Of a stretch of 64,000 nucleotides of DNA, positions 43,267 through 52,350 are shown in pieces. The stretch is from contig CP119315.1 in the NCBI GenBank assembly GCA_029202845.1, positions 255,501-319,500 on the forward strand, read 5' to 3'. The notes under the pieces are model-generated. The model worked only from the letters and a program-made list of their open reading frames with translations. It ran no database searches and had not been told where the DNA came from. Position numbers and translations under genes: made by a program. Source of the stretch: Candidatus Sphingomonas colombiensis. Its GTDB lineage: Bacteria > Pseudomonadota > Alphaproteobacteria > Sphingomonadales > Sphingomonadaceae. The stretch's first letter is position 1. Each line of letters opens with the position of its first letter.

Positions 43267-45918
43267 ATGGGCAAATCTCGTCGTATTGTGAAGAAGAACG
43301 ATTCCGCCGCGTCTCCATCGCTGATGGATGCGCTCGGGCTCGCGCCTACGCCCGATCCGACGATCGATGCGGCGCGCGCCGACAGCCTGCGCGATGTGCG
43401 GATGATCTGGCCCGTCACGCTCGCCGTGCTGATATTCGGGCCGCTTGCCGTGCTGGGCCGCAGCCTGTTCGATCGGAGCAGCGGCAGCCTGTTTCTCGAT
43501 TATGCCGGGATCTCGACGCTGTTCGGGCTGATCATCTGGATGGTCCTCGCCTATCCGAAGAGCGAAACTCGCCCTCCGCATCAGCGGATCGCCGCTATTT
43601 CGGCGCTGGCCGCGGCGCTGGCGGTGACGCTGTCGATGCTGCTCGATTCCGCCCAGACCCTCGCCTCGCCGGAAACGCGCATCGCCGCCTTCGTCGCCGT
43701 ATTTGGCGCGATCATCGCCTCCGCCGTATCGCTGCACGCGATCCGTGCGGCGAGCATCGCCTTCGCCGTGGCGATGGCGACGATGATCTTGGTCACCGCC
43801 GGGCCCGGCATGGCCTTTGCCATCGGGGGAATTGTCGCGACGATGTTCACCGGCGGCTTGATCCGCGTTGCGTGGCACGACGTTGCGCAGCAAGCGGCCC
43901 GCGCGAGCGAGCGTGATGCCAACCGGCTCGCGGCGCGGCTGGTCGACGAATTCGAGGCGCAGGGCACCGGCTGGTTCTGGCAAACCGATCGCGCCGGCAA
44001 TCTCACCTATATCACCGACAAGGTGGGTGACGAACTCAACCGGATGGGCGTGGTACCGATCGGGGCACGGCTGGTGAACATCTTCCGCGTCGATTCAGAA
44101 CTGGTCGAGACGGAGCGCACGCTGACCTTCCACCTTTCGTCTCGCACCAGCTTTTCGGACTATTCGGTGCGCCCGGCATTCGACAGCGTGGTCGATCGGT
44201 GGTGGTCGATCTCGGGCCGGCCAATTTTGGACGATCTCGGCTGTTTTCAGGGCTTTATAGGATCAGGCTCAGATCTAACCGAAAAACGCCGGGCGGAGGC
44301 GGAGATTACCCGGCTCGCGCTGTTCGACAGCCTTACCGGGCTGGCCAACCGCCAGCGGATGCGGCTGTCGCTGGAAAAGACGCTGAATTCAGAGCGCAAT
44401 TCGCCTTCCTCGACCGGGCTGTTCCTGCTCGATCTCGATCGCTTCAAGGCGGTCAACGATACGCTCGGGCATCAGGTGGGCGACGAATTGCTCAAGCAGG
44501 TCGCGCATCGCCTGCAACGCGCGGTCGGCGATTCCGGCCTGGTCGGACGGCTTGGCGGCGACGAGTTCGAGGTCGTCCTGCCGCGCCACCCGGAGCGCGC
44601 GCGGCTGACCGAGATCGCACAGGACATCATCACCGCGCTGTCCGCGCCCTATTTCATCTCCGGCGCCACGCTGTCGATCGGCTGTTCGGTCGGCATCGCC
44701 ATCGCCCCCGAACATGGCGAAGATGTCGAGACGCTGGTGCGCAACGCCGATCTCGCGCTTTACGCCGCCAAAGCCGACGGGCGCGGCGTCCATCGCTTCT
44801 ATCGCCCGGAGTTGCTCGCCGGCGCGCAGAACCGCAAGCGGCTGGAAGACGATCTGCGTCAGGCGCTCGCCGGCAACGAATTTCACCTGACCTATCAGCC
44901 GGTGGTCTCCACCGTGAACGAGCGCATCGTCGGCTATGAGGCGTTGCTGCGCTGGGATCATCCCTCTCGCGGGCCGATCAGCCCGGCGGAGTTCGTCCCC
45001 GTCGCGGAGGAATGCGGGCTGATCGAGCAGATCGGCGAATGGGTATTGCGCACCGCCTGTGCCGAGGCCGCGCAATGGCCCGATCATGTGCGCGTCGCGG
45101 TCAACGTGTCGCCGCTGCAATTCGCCAATCCGGCGCTACCGGCGATCGTCACCAGCGCGATTGCCGCATCCGGCATCGCCCCGCGCCGGCTTGAACTGGA
45201 GATCACCGAAGGGGTGTTTCTCCAGGAAGATTCGTCATCGGAACTGATGTTCCGCGCGCTCAAGGGCGTCGGCGTGCGGCTGGCGCTCGATGATTTCGGC
45301 ACCGGCTATTCCAGCCTCGGCTATCTGAAAAAGGCGCCGTTCGACAAGATCAAGATCGATCAGAGCTTCGTGCGCGGCGCGATCCAGCCCGGCAACCGCA
45401 ACGCCGCGATCATCAAGGCGATCGTATCGCTCGCCGATACCCTTGGCATGGAAACCACCGCCGAGGGCGTGGAGCAGCAGGACGAGATCGCGCTGATCCG
45501 CGATCTGGGATGCAGCCACATCCAGGGCTTCGTCTATGGCCGTCCGGCGCGCGCCGCCGACGTGCTCGAGCAATTGAGCGTTGACGCCGGCAGCGCGACG
45601 CCGATCGGCCACAAGATCAGCCGCAGCCCGCGCTCCTCCGTATTGCGCACCGCGCGGCTGGAGATCGGCGACGAGGCGGGCGACATCCGCATCCGCAACA
45701 TTTCCACCACCGGCGCGATGATCGACGGGGTGAACTTCCCCGAGGAGGCTGTCGGCGCGGATGTGCTGATCGAGCTGATCGAGAACCAGCTCTTTCCCGC
45801 AACCGTCCGCTGGACGACCGACGGCCGCGCCGGCCTCCAGTTCGCCGAAGCCTTTGACCTTGAGCGGCTCACCAGCGCGACGGCCGCCACCACGCTGCGT
45901 CAGCGCAAGGTCGCCTGA
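43267..45918 (+). CDS. Membrane c-di-GMP protein: MASE-like TM region, PAS, GGDEF, EAL, PilZ
   Basis: The product is 883 aa. Residues about 45-200 hold five or six membrane helices, and about 225-345 a PAS-like sensor (GWFWQTDRAGNLTYITDKVG; SGSDLTEKRRAEAE linker). The GGDEF domain (about 345-510) has LFDSLTGLANRQRM and an intact GGDEF at about 431, with no RxxD inhibitory site visible. The EAL domain (about 525-765) has GYEALLRWDHP, VNVSPLQF, LDDFGTGYSSL and KIDQSFV, with catalytic residues apparently intact. The last about 95 residues look like a PilZ domain (RLEIGDEAGDIRIRNISTTGAMIDG). It could make, degrade and bind c-di-GMP. Which activity dominates cannot be told. Confidence 0.93.
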   Translation: MGKSRRIVKKNDSAASPSLMDALGLAPTPDPTIDAARADSLRDVRMIWPVTLAVLIFGPLAVLGRSLFDRSSGSLFLDYAGISTLFGLIIWMVLAYPKSETRPPHQRIAAISALAAALAVTLSMLLDSAQTLASPETRIAAFVAVFGAIIASAVSLHAIRAASIAFAVAMATMILVTAGPGMAFAIGGIVATMFTGGLIRVAWHDVAQQAARASERDANRLAARLVDEFEAQGTGWFWQTDRAGNLTYITDKVGDELNRMGVVPIGARLVNIFRVDSELVETERTLTFHLSSRTSFSDYSVRPAFDSVVDRWWSISGRPILDDLGCFQGFIGSGSDLTEKRRAEAEITRLALFDSLTGLANRQRMRLSLEKTLNSERNSPSSTGLFLLDLDRFKAVNDTLGHQVGDELLKQVAHRLQRAVGDSGLVGRLGGDEFEVVLPRHPERARLTEIAQDIITALSAPYFISGATLSIGCSVGIAIAPEHGEDVETLVRNADLALYAAKADGRGVHRFYRPELLAGAQNRKRLEDDLRQALAGNEFHLTYQPVVSTVNERIVGYEALLRWDHPSRGPISPAEFVPVAEECGLIEQIGEWVLRTACAEAAQWPDHVRVAVNVSPLQFANPALPAIVTSAIAASGIAPRRLELEITEGVFLQEDSSSELMFRALKGVGVRLALDDFGTGYSSLGYLKKAPFDKIKIDQSFVRGAIQPGNRNAAIIKAIVSLADTLGMETTAEGVEQQDEIALIRDLGCSHIQGFVYGRPARAADVLEQLSVDAGSATPIGHKISRSPRSSVLRTARLEIGDEAGDIRIRNISTTGAMIDGVNFPEEAVGADVLIELIENQLFPATVRWTTDGRAGLQFAEAFDLERLTSATAATTLRQRKVA

Positions 45919-45930
45919 CGCAGCCGCGCT

Positions 45931-46581
45931 TCAGTCGCGACCTTCGGGCGCGCCGAGCGGGAACATGTGCCGATAGGGTCGCGCCTCATCCAGCGCGCGG
46001 GCATAGCTGGGACGTTTCAGCAGCCGCCCGCGATAAGCGTGGAGCGCCTCATGCTCAGGCGGGATGGCATGGGTCCAGTCGCCATAGAGCAACGCGGGTG
46101 CGGCCGCGCAATCGGCGAGCGTAAAGCTATCCCCCACCGCCCATTCGCGCCCGGCCAGCCGCGCGTTCAACCACGCATAAGCGGTCTCCAGCGCCGCGCG
46201 CCACTGCTGCTCGCGCGTGGCGTCATCGCGCCCGATCCGACCAGTCACAATGCGTTGCTGGGGAGAATTCACATAATTGTCGAAGAAGCGATCGATCATT
46301 CGCACCTCCGCCGCGACGATGCGATCGGCCGGCAGCAAGGGCGCGCGATCCGGATAGCGCGCGTCGAGATATTCGATGATCCCGGTCGCGTCGAAAACGA
46401 ATGTATCGCCATCGGTGATCGCGGGGAACTTGCCGATCGGCCAAAGGCTCGCAAAGTCGGACGCCACCGGCTCCGATCCGTCGAGCATCCGCGATTCGAA
46501 TGGAATATCCTTTTCGTAAAAGGCCGTTTTGGCTTTTTGACAATAGGATGAGAGCGGATGCTCATACAGGATGAAGGCCAT
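45931..46581 (-). CDS. Glutathione S-transferase family protein
   Basis: The product is 216 aa. ATG 46581 has GGAGAGG 4 nt upstream. The thioredoxin-fold N-terminus FILYEHPLSSYCQKAKTAFYEKDIPF contains the Ser/Cys active-site region, and GKFPAITDGDTFVFDATGIIEYLDARY holds the conserved Pro and glutathione gamma-Glu site. The all-helical C-terminal half has YAWLNARLAGREWAVGDSFTLADCAA. It probably conjugates or reduces electrophiles. It is convergent with the GGDEF gene, with a 12-bp gap. Confidence 0.93.
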   Translation of the reverse strand: MAFILYEHPLSSYCQKAKTAFYEKDIPFESRMLDGSEPVASDFASLWPIGKFPAITDGDTFVFDATGIIEYLDARYPDRAPLLPADRIVAAEVRMIDRFFDNYVNSPQQRIVTGRIGRDDATREQQWRAALETAYAWLNARLAGREWAVGDSFTLADCAAAPALLYGDWTHAIPPEHEALHAYRGRLLKRPSYARALDEARPYRHMFPLGAPEGRD

Positions 46582-46822
46582 TTTCCTCTCCATTGGGCGC
46601 GATTTTATCGTCGTCTCGCCGGTCTCTGCGGCGCGCGGCGCCTGTATCGTCGATGCGCGCGCCGCTGTCACGATCCCGGCCGCCGCCATATGACCTGAGC
46701 ATGCCGCGCAGCGCGGTCCGCCGGCATCCGCGAGGCGCGGACATATCCGCCGGAATATATTTTCGTTCTCCACCCGTTCCCTTGCCTTCCGGGAAAGCGG
46801 CGGAAGTCCGCGCGTCGCGGCC

Positions 46823-46893
46823 CCGCAAGTGCGACGAAACGAATCTCCACAGCGACGAACCGTTCGTCGCAGGAGCAATTTACGTACTTGCGG
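46823..46893 (+). other. Nested inverted repeats with alternative pairing, possible leader RNA
   Basis: The outer arms are CCGCAAGT (46823-46830) and ACTTGCGG (46886-46893). Inside, GCGACGAA occurs twice (46831-46838 and 46852-46859), and both copies can pair with TTCGTCGC (46863-46870), the second with a CCG loop. Two mutually exclusive hairpins inside a closing stem are the layout of an RNA switch or attenuator. It lies in the 528-bp gap between divergent GST and nrdA, 217 bp before nrdA. Both the strand and the function are unknown. No gene is visible in this gap. Confidence 0.4.
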
Positions 46894-46907
46894 CCCGCGC
46901 GCGATTG

Positions 46908-46923
46908 CCACAATCTGTTGGGG
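46908..46923 (+). promoter_or_regulatory. Possible NrdR box
   Basis: CCACAATCTGTTGGGG is a 16-bp imperfect dyad (CCaCAA/TTGgGG) of the length and style of NrdR boxes, which repress ribonucleotide reductase genes. It is about 185 bp before nrdA. A second box at the usual spacing is not evident, so support is weak. Confidence 0.25.
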
Positions 46924-47063
46924 TTGGTTTCGGGGGCGAGCCCAATCGCTGGTAGGAACTTTGCCGCATCCCCATATTGCGGCGTGGCTTGTTGCGCGTA
47001 GTCGAGCGGCGTCTGGCCACATTTTGTTCTCACGGCGATCAACCGCCCCGAGTGTAGTATAAG

Positions 47064-47088
47064 GGTTCGTTCGCGATTCGAACGGACC
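47064..47088 (+). promoter_or_regulatory. Dyad just upstream of nrdA start
   Basis: GGTTCGTTCG (47064-47073) and CGAACGGACC (47079-47088) pair at nine of ten positions around a CGATT loop. It lies after a TATAAG (47058-47063) that could be a -10, and ends 22 bp before the nrdA ATG, so it would be either an operator at the transcription start or a hairpin at the 5' end of the mRNA. Confidence 0.45.
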
Positions 47089-47109
47089 GTGAACGAGGGA
47101 ATGGCGGCG

Positions 47110-48999
47110 ATGGATTTCAGAGACTCGAGCGAGGCGAACATGGCGAGCGAGACACTGGAAGCGGTGAGCGGCACGGGCACGGCGGGGGGCCATGCGGTCC
47201 GTCGCCCGACCTATGCGGTCGAGGTCGATCACAGCCGCGACGCGCTGCTCACCGAATTCGGCAAGGATACGCTGACCGATCGCTATCTGCTGCCGGGCGA
47301 AACCTATCAGGATCTGTTCGTCCGCGTCGCGTCCGCCTATGCGGACGATGCCGCGCACGCGCAGCGGCTTTACGATTATATCTCGAAACTGTGGTTCATG
47401 CCGGCGACGCCGGTGCTGTCAAACGGCGGCACCGGGCGCGGTCTGCCGATCTCCTGCTATCTCAATTCGGTGCCCGACAGCCTGAACGGCATCGTCGACA
47501 CCTGGAACGAGAATGTCTGGCTCGCCTCGCGCGGCGGCGGGATCGGCACCTATTGGGGCAATGTGCGCGGGATCGGCGAGCCGGTCGGCCTGAACGGCAA
47601 GACCAGCGGCATCATCCCCTTCGTGCGCGTGATGGACAGCCTGACGCTCGCCATCTCGCAGGGCTCGCTGCGGCGCGGCTCGGCGGCGTGCTATCTCGAT
47701 GTCTCGCACCCGGAGATCGAGGAGTTCCTCGAAATCCGCAAACCTTCCGGCGATTTCAACCGCAAGGCGCTGAACCTGCACCATGGCGTGCTGATTCCGG
47801 ACGCGTTCATGGAAGCGGTGCGCGACGGTGCCGAATGGACACTCAAATCCCCGAAGGACGGCAGCGAGCGCGGCAAGGTTGACGCGCGCGCGCTGTTCCA
47901 GAAGCTGGTCGAGACCCGGCTGGCGACCGGCGAGCCGTACATCGTGTTCGCGGATCACGTGAACAAGAACATGCCCAAGCATCACCGCGATCTGGGCCTG
48001 AAAGTCTCCACCTCGAACCTGTGCAGCGAGATTACGCTGCCGACCGGGCGCGATCACCTTGGCAACGATCGCACCGCGGTCTGCTGCCTGTCCTCGCTCA
48101 ACATGGAAACGTGGGACGAGTGGAAGGACGAGAAGAACTTCGTCGAGGACGTGATGCGTTTCCTCGACAACGTGCTGCAGGATTATATCGAGCGGCACGA
48201 GCCGGGGATGGAGCGCGCCGCTTATTCCGCCGGACGCGAGCGTTCGGTTGGCCTCGGCGTAATGGGCTTCCACTCCTTCCTTCAGGCGCGTGGGCTGCCG
48301 TTCGAAGGCGCGATGGCGAAATCGTGGAACCTGCGCATCTTCAAGCATATCAAGGCGCAGGTCGATGAGGCGTCGATGCAGCTCGCGGTGGAACGTGGCC
48401 CCTGCCCCGACGCCGCCGACATGGGCGTGATGGAGCGGTTCAGCTGCAAGATGGCGATCGCGCCGACCGCGTCGATCTCGATCATCTGCGGCGGCACCAG
48501 CGCGTGCATCGAGCCGATCCCGGCCAATATCTATACGCACAAGACGCTGTCGGGCTCGTTCGTCGTCCGCAATCCGTATCTTGAAAAGCTGCTGATCGAG
48601 AAGGCGAAGAACACCGACGCGGTGTGGAATTCGATCCTCGAACAGGGCGGATCGGTCCAGCACCTCGATTTCCTGTCGGTGGACGAAAAGGATTGCTTCA
48701 AGACCTCGTTCGAGATCGATCAGCGCTGGCTGCTCGAACTGGCGGGCGATCGCGCGCCGTTCATCGATCAGGCACAGTCGCTCAACCTGTTCATTCCGGC
48801 AGACGTGGAGAAGTGGGACCTGCTGATGCTCCACTTCCGCGCGTGGGAATTGGGGATCAAGTCGCTCTACTACCTCCGCTCCAAGTCGGTGCAGCGCGCC
48901 GGTTTCGCGGGCGGCGTGGAGGCTGACAATACGCTGGAGAAGCCCAAGTTCGATCTGGGCGAGACCACCGATTATGACGAGTGCCTCGCCTGCCAGTGA
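47110..48999 (+). CDS. nrdA: Ribonucleoside-diphosphate reductase alpha subunit, class I
   Basis: The product is about 629 aa. It reduces ribonucleotides to deoxyribonucleotides with NrdB. ATG 47110 is preferred because GAGGGA (47095-47100) sits 9 nt upstream; ATG 47101 and GTG 47089 are in frame. LPISCYLNSVPDSLNG contains a redox Cys, STSNLCSEITLP the N-x-C-x-E radical site, and CCLSSLNMETW and MAIAPTASISIICGGT follow. The C-terminal CLACQ is the thioredoxin-reducible pair. No N-terminal ATP cone is present, so dATP overall inhibition may be lacking or carried elsewhere. A hairpin terminator follows. nrdB is 6.4 kb downstream. Confidence 0.95.
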   Translation: MDFRDSSEANMASETLEAVSGTGTAGGHAVRRPTYAVEVDHSRDALLTEFGKDTLTDRYLLPGETYQDLFVRVASAYADDAAHAQRLYDYISKLWFMPATPVLSNGGTGRGLPISCYLNSVPDSLNGIVDTWNENVWLASRGGGIGTYWGNVRGIGEPVGLNGKTSGIIPFVRVMDSLTLAISQGSLRRGSAACYLDVSHPEIEEFLEIRKPSGDFNRKALNLHHGVLIPDAFMEAVRDGAEWTLKSPKDGSERGKVDARALFQKLVETRLATGEPYIVFADHVNKNMPKHHRDLGLKVSTSNLCSEITLPTGRDHLGNDRTAVCCLSSLNMETWDEWKDEKNFVEDVMRFLDNVLQDYIERHEPGMERAAYSAGRERSVGLGVMGFHSFLQARGLPFEGAMAKSWNLRIFKHIKAQVDEASMQLAVERGPCPDAADMGVMERFSCKMAIAPTASISIICGGTSACIEPIPANIYTHKTLSGSFVVRNPYLEKLLIEKAKNTDAVWNSILEQGGSVQHLDFLSVDEKDCFKTSFEIDQRWLLELAGDRAPFIDQAQSLNLFIPADVEKWDLLMLHFRAWELGIKSLYYLRSKSVQRAGFAGGVEADNTLEKPKFDLGETTDYDECLACQ

Positions 49000-49009
49000 T
49001 CGCCGGATA

Positions 49010-49035
49010 GCGGAGTGGCCTCGCGGCCGCTCCGC
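49010..49035. terminator. Hairpin between convergent nrdA and PAP2 gene
   Basis: GCGGAGTGGCC (49010-49020), loop TCGC, GGCCGCTCCGC (49025-49035) forms 11 pairs, one of them T-G. It lies in the 45-bp gap between the nrdA stop and the opposite-strand gene at 49045, so it can serve both. The following ATTGTTATT is only weakly T-rich. Confidence 0.55.
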
Positions 49036-49044
49036 ACCGAATTG

Positions 49045-50097
49045 TTATTGGAAAATGCTGTCGCGCACGGGGCTGAGCGGCAAGCCGGCGGTCGATCGGG
49101 CGGCGGCCACCGGAACGATCCGCCCCACCGCGACGATCGCCACCCCCGCCACCGCGGCACCCAGGATCATATCGATCAGATAATGCGTCCCCTCAACCGG
49201 GGTGGACAGCAGCATCGCCACGTTGATCGCGACCAGCGGCGCGCGCAATTCGCGACGGGGCCAGGCCGCCGCGATGTAGATCACCGCCGCAGCAGTGTGA
49301 AAGCTTGGCGCGGAAACCAGCCCGCGCAGCTGTGCCAGATCGACATAATGCACTTGGTGCGCGCGAAGCGCCGGGATCAGCGCCGCCTGCCATTCTTCGC
49401 TTTCCGGCACATAGGGCAGCGGACCGTGCCATAGATGGGAAAGCGGCCCAACCGCCGTCATCAGCGGATAAAGCACCAGCGTCAGCAACGCCGCGAGCCA
49501 GAAGGTCATGAGAAAGCGATGCGCCGCCGCGCGCTTGCCGGTCCAGGCATACCAGCCGAGCAGGATCGCCGGCGTGACGAAGATCATCTGATAGGCGGCG
49601 AGCCCCAGCCATTGCAGCGCGCGGTGATCGGCGACGAGGCGATACCAGGCCAGCCAATCGAACCCCAATGCCTCATCGATGCGTTGCAGCGTCGCGTCGT
49701 GCATCCCGCTGGTCAGCGCCGCGATCGGATAGCTGGCGATCGCGCCAACCAACGAGATGAGCGTGAACAGCCCGAAATATTCGGCGCAATCGGCGATCAT
49801 GCGCCCATGGCGCGGCATCCAGCGCGGCGCGCCCAGCCGCAGCGCCACCAACAGCACGGCAACGGCGTAATAGGGCAGAATGCCTCGCCCGAGCGGTTCG
49901 ATCCGCAATTCGGCGATATGCATCAGCACCCCGAGCGTCGCGATGCTGGCGATCAGGCCCGCGAAAATCAGCCAGCCGTGGCCGCGCGAAGATCGTTCCG
50001 GGGGGAAAACAACAACCGCGCCCTCAGTAAGCGTTGGGATCAGCGGGGCGGCGGCGGAACTGGTTGACGGCAATGACAAGGCTTTCAAAGAGGCCAT
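49045..50097 (-). CDS. PAP2 superfamily membrane protein, Aur1/Ipt1-like
   Basis: The product is 350 aa with about seven membrane helices. The PAP2 active-site motifs are GLVSAPSFHTAAAVIYI (motif with PSFHT) and STPVEGTHYLIDMILGA (motif with H-x3-D), and the longer lumenal loop WHGPLPYVPESEEW is typical of the Aur1/Ipt1 branch. Fungal relatives transfer inositol phosphate onto ceramide, and bacterial ones are lipid phosphatases or transferases. Because sphingomonads make sphingolipids, a role in complex lipid headgroups is conceivable but is inference. It is antisense between nrdA and the transporter. Confidence 0.82.
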   Translation of the reverse strand: MASLKALSLPSTSSAAAPLIPTLTEGAVVVFPPERSSRGHGWLIFAGLIASIATLGVLMHIAELRIEPLGRGILPYYAVAVLLVALRLGAPRWMPRHGRMIADCAEYFGLFTLISLVGAIASYPIAALTSGMHDATLQRIDEALGFDWLAWYRLVADHRALQWLGLAAYQMIFVTPAILLGWYAWTGKRAAAHRFLMTFWLAALLTLVLYPLMTAVGPLSHLWHGPLPYVPESEEWQAALIPALRAHQVHYVDLAQLRGLVSAPSFHTAAAVIYIAAAWPRRELRAPLVAINVAMLLSTPVEGTHYLIDMILGAAVAGVAIVAVGRIVPVAAARSTAGLPLSPVRDSIFQ

Positions 50098-50571
50098 CGC
50101 CTCGACCGATTATGCTTTCCCTTGCATGAATGAGCGCGGCGCGCAGCGTTGTCATCCACTAAAATCGCGGTGAGATGAGAAGGCGCGACAGGTGTGTGAA
50201 TCTTGCATTACCAGAGAGTTTCGCAATCGCGAGATCCAGGGGGCAATCGCACGCGCCGCGCGGCGGGAGAATCACCTCTCCGCCACCGCTCCGCAGAATG
50301 CCCGGAATATCACAAACGAGCGCCGAACAGGGCGTGCCGGCGCGGTGTTCCTCACCGCTGCGCGGCCTGCTTGCACGTGCCCGATTGACTCCTCCGCGCG
50401 CGCGTCGCAGGGGCGATCCGGGCTACGTATTCCCGTGGCCGATCAGGAAACCACAACCGCAATGCCAAGCGACAGTAGTCGATTGAACGCGCCATCGAGG
50501 GCGCCCGGCCGGGCCTGATCGCATCAGTCTCGTCCACGGGTGTCGCCGATGGCGCACGAATGGGATGAGAC
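50098..50571. other. Gap with no supported gene
   Basis: The 474 bp between divergent genes contain open frames in several phases, but all are Arg/Pro/Ala-rich, lack start signals and look like GC-driven noise. TTGACT at 50385-50390 has no fitting -10. The end (GATGAGAC before 50572) may provide a weak ribosome site for the permease gene. I see no convincing RNA gene. Confidence 0.4.
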
Positions 50572-52321
50572 ATGGACTTTGTACCACAGACCGCACGCGG
50601 CCTGCTGAGCCTGTCGCGTCAATGGCGCGGCAACGTCGCGCCAAGCTGGGCCGACGCAATCGCCTTCCTGCTGCTCGCCGGCGTCGCCGTGCTTGTGATC
50701 CAGGGGGCGGAAGCCATGGTCGCGCCGCTCGCGCGGCTTGATATCGCGCCGGTCACGCTCGATCTGGCGAACCTGCCCGGCTATGCGCTGCGCACCACCC
50801 TGCGCATGTTCGCCGCACTTGGCGCCAGCCTCGTCTTCACCTTCGTCGTCGCCACGCTGGCCGCCAAGAGCCGCCGCGCGGAGATGGTGATCGTTCCCGC
50901 GCTCGATATCCTGCAATCGGTGCCGATCCTGGGCTTTCTCACCTTCACCGTCACTTTCTTCATGGGGCTATTCCCGGCGCGCCAGCTTGGCGTGGAGCTG
51001 GCCGCGATCTTCGCGATCTTCACCAGCCAGGCGTGGAACATGGCGTTCAGCTTCTATCAGTCGCTGCGTTCCGTCCCCGCCGATCTGGAGGAAGTGACGC
51101 GCGGCTTCGCGCTGTCGCCATGGCGCCGCTTCATCCGGCTTGAACTGCCCTTCGCCACGCCGGCGCTGGTGTGGAACGCGATGATGTCGATGTCGGGCGG
51201 CTGGTTCTTCGTCGTCGCATCGGAGGCGATCAGCGTCGGCGACACGCGGATCATGTTGCCGGGAATCGGTTCCTATCTCGCGCTCGCGATCGACCATCAG
51301 GATTTCGGCCATGTCGGCTGGGCCGTCGCGGCGATGGCGGTGGTGATCCTGCTCTACGACCAGCTCGTATTCCGCCCGGTGGTCGTTTGGGCCGATCGCT
51401 TCCGTTTCGAGCAGACCGCCAGCGCGCACCGCCCGCGATCCTGGGCCTATGACCTGTTCCGCCGCACCCGCCTGTTGCCGGTGGTGTTTTCCCCGGTGAT
51501 CGCGCTGGGCCGCGCGTTGATGGTGCTCGATCGCCGCCCCGCACGGCGCACCGGCCAGCAGACGGAGGAACGCTCGAACGCCGGGCGCTGGCTATGGCTG
51601 GCGATCGTCGTCGTCGCGGTCGGCTGGGCGGTGTGGCTGATCGCCAGCTATGTCGCGCGGCATCTCGCGCTGGGCGATGTGCTGAGCGCATTCGGCCTCG
51701 GCCTGATCACCCTGTTGCGCGTGCTCGTGCTGATCGCGCTCGCCAGCCTGATCTGGGTGCCGATCGGCGTGTGGATCGGCCTGCGCCCGCGCTGGGCCGA
51801 GCGGCTCCAGCCGGTGGCGCAATTCCTCGCCGCCTTCCCCGCCAACGTGCTGTTTCCCTTCGCGGTGATCGCGATCGTCCACTGGCGGCTCGATCCCGGA
51901 TGTCTGGCTTTCGCCGCTGATGGTGCTGGGCACGCAATGGTACATCTTGTTCAACGTCATCGCCGGCGCGAGCGCGATCCCCACCGATCTGCGCGAAGCG
52001 GCCGGGATGTTCGGCGTGAGGCGCTGGCAATGGTGGCGCACGCTCGCGATCCCCGGCATCTTTCCTTATTACGTGACGGGCGCGCTGACCGCCTCGGGCG
52101 GATCGTGGAACGCCAGCATCGTCGCGGAGCTGGTGACATGGGGCGACCGCAAGCTCGAAGCCACCGGGCTTGGCGCCTATATCGCGCAGGCGACGGCCGG
52201 GGGCGATTTCCCGCGCGTGACATTGGGCATCGCGGTGATGTCGATCTTCGTGATCGGCATCAACCGACTGTTGTGGCGTCCGCTCTATGCTTATGCCGAC
52301 CGGCGGCTGCGGCTCGGCTGA
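50572..52321 (+). CDS. NitT/TauT-type ABC permease, two fused permease domains (one frameshift)
   Basis: The product is about 582 aa with about twelve membrane helices. It contains two copies of the binding-protein-dependent permease domain, each with an EAA-like loop: SVPADLEEVTRGFALSPWRR in the first half and AIPTDLREAAGMFGVRRWQW in the second. The order of segments matches fused nitrate/sulfonate/bicarbonate-family permeases. One surplus C near 51898 breaks the frame, and removing it joins HWRLDP to DVWLSPLMVLG. The ATPase gene follows after 29 bp. No periplasmic binding protein is encoded nearby, so the substrate is open. Confidence 0.88.
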
Positions 52322-52350
52322 CCTACTGAATCACCGACAGGAGAAGCCAA

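Noticed and set aside
46593..46955. 120-aa open frame upstream of nrdA
   Set aside because: It is Arg/Pro/Ser-rich with no start signal and runs across the inverted repeats. It is better read as non-coding.
50175..50518. Overlapping open frames of about 100 aa before the permease gene
   Set aside because: Several phases are open at once, composition is Arg/Pro-rich, and no ribosome site is present.
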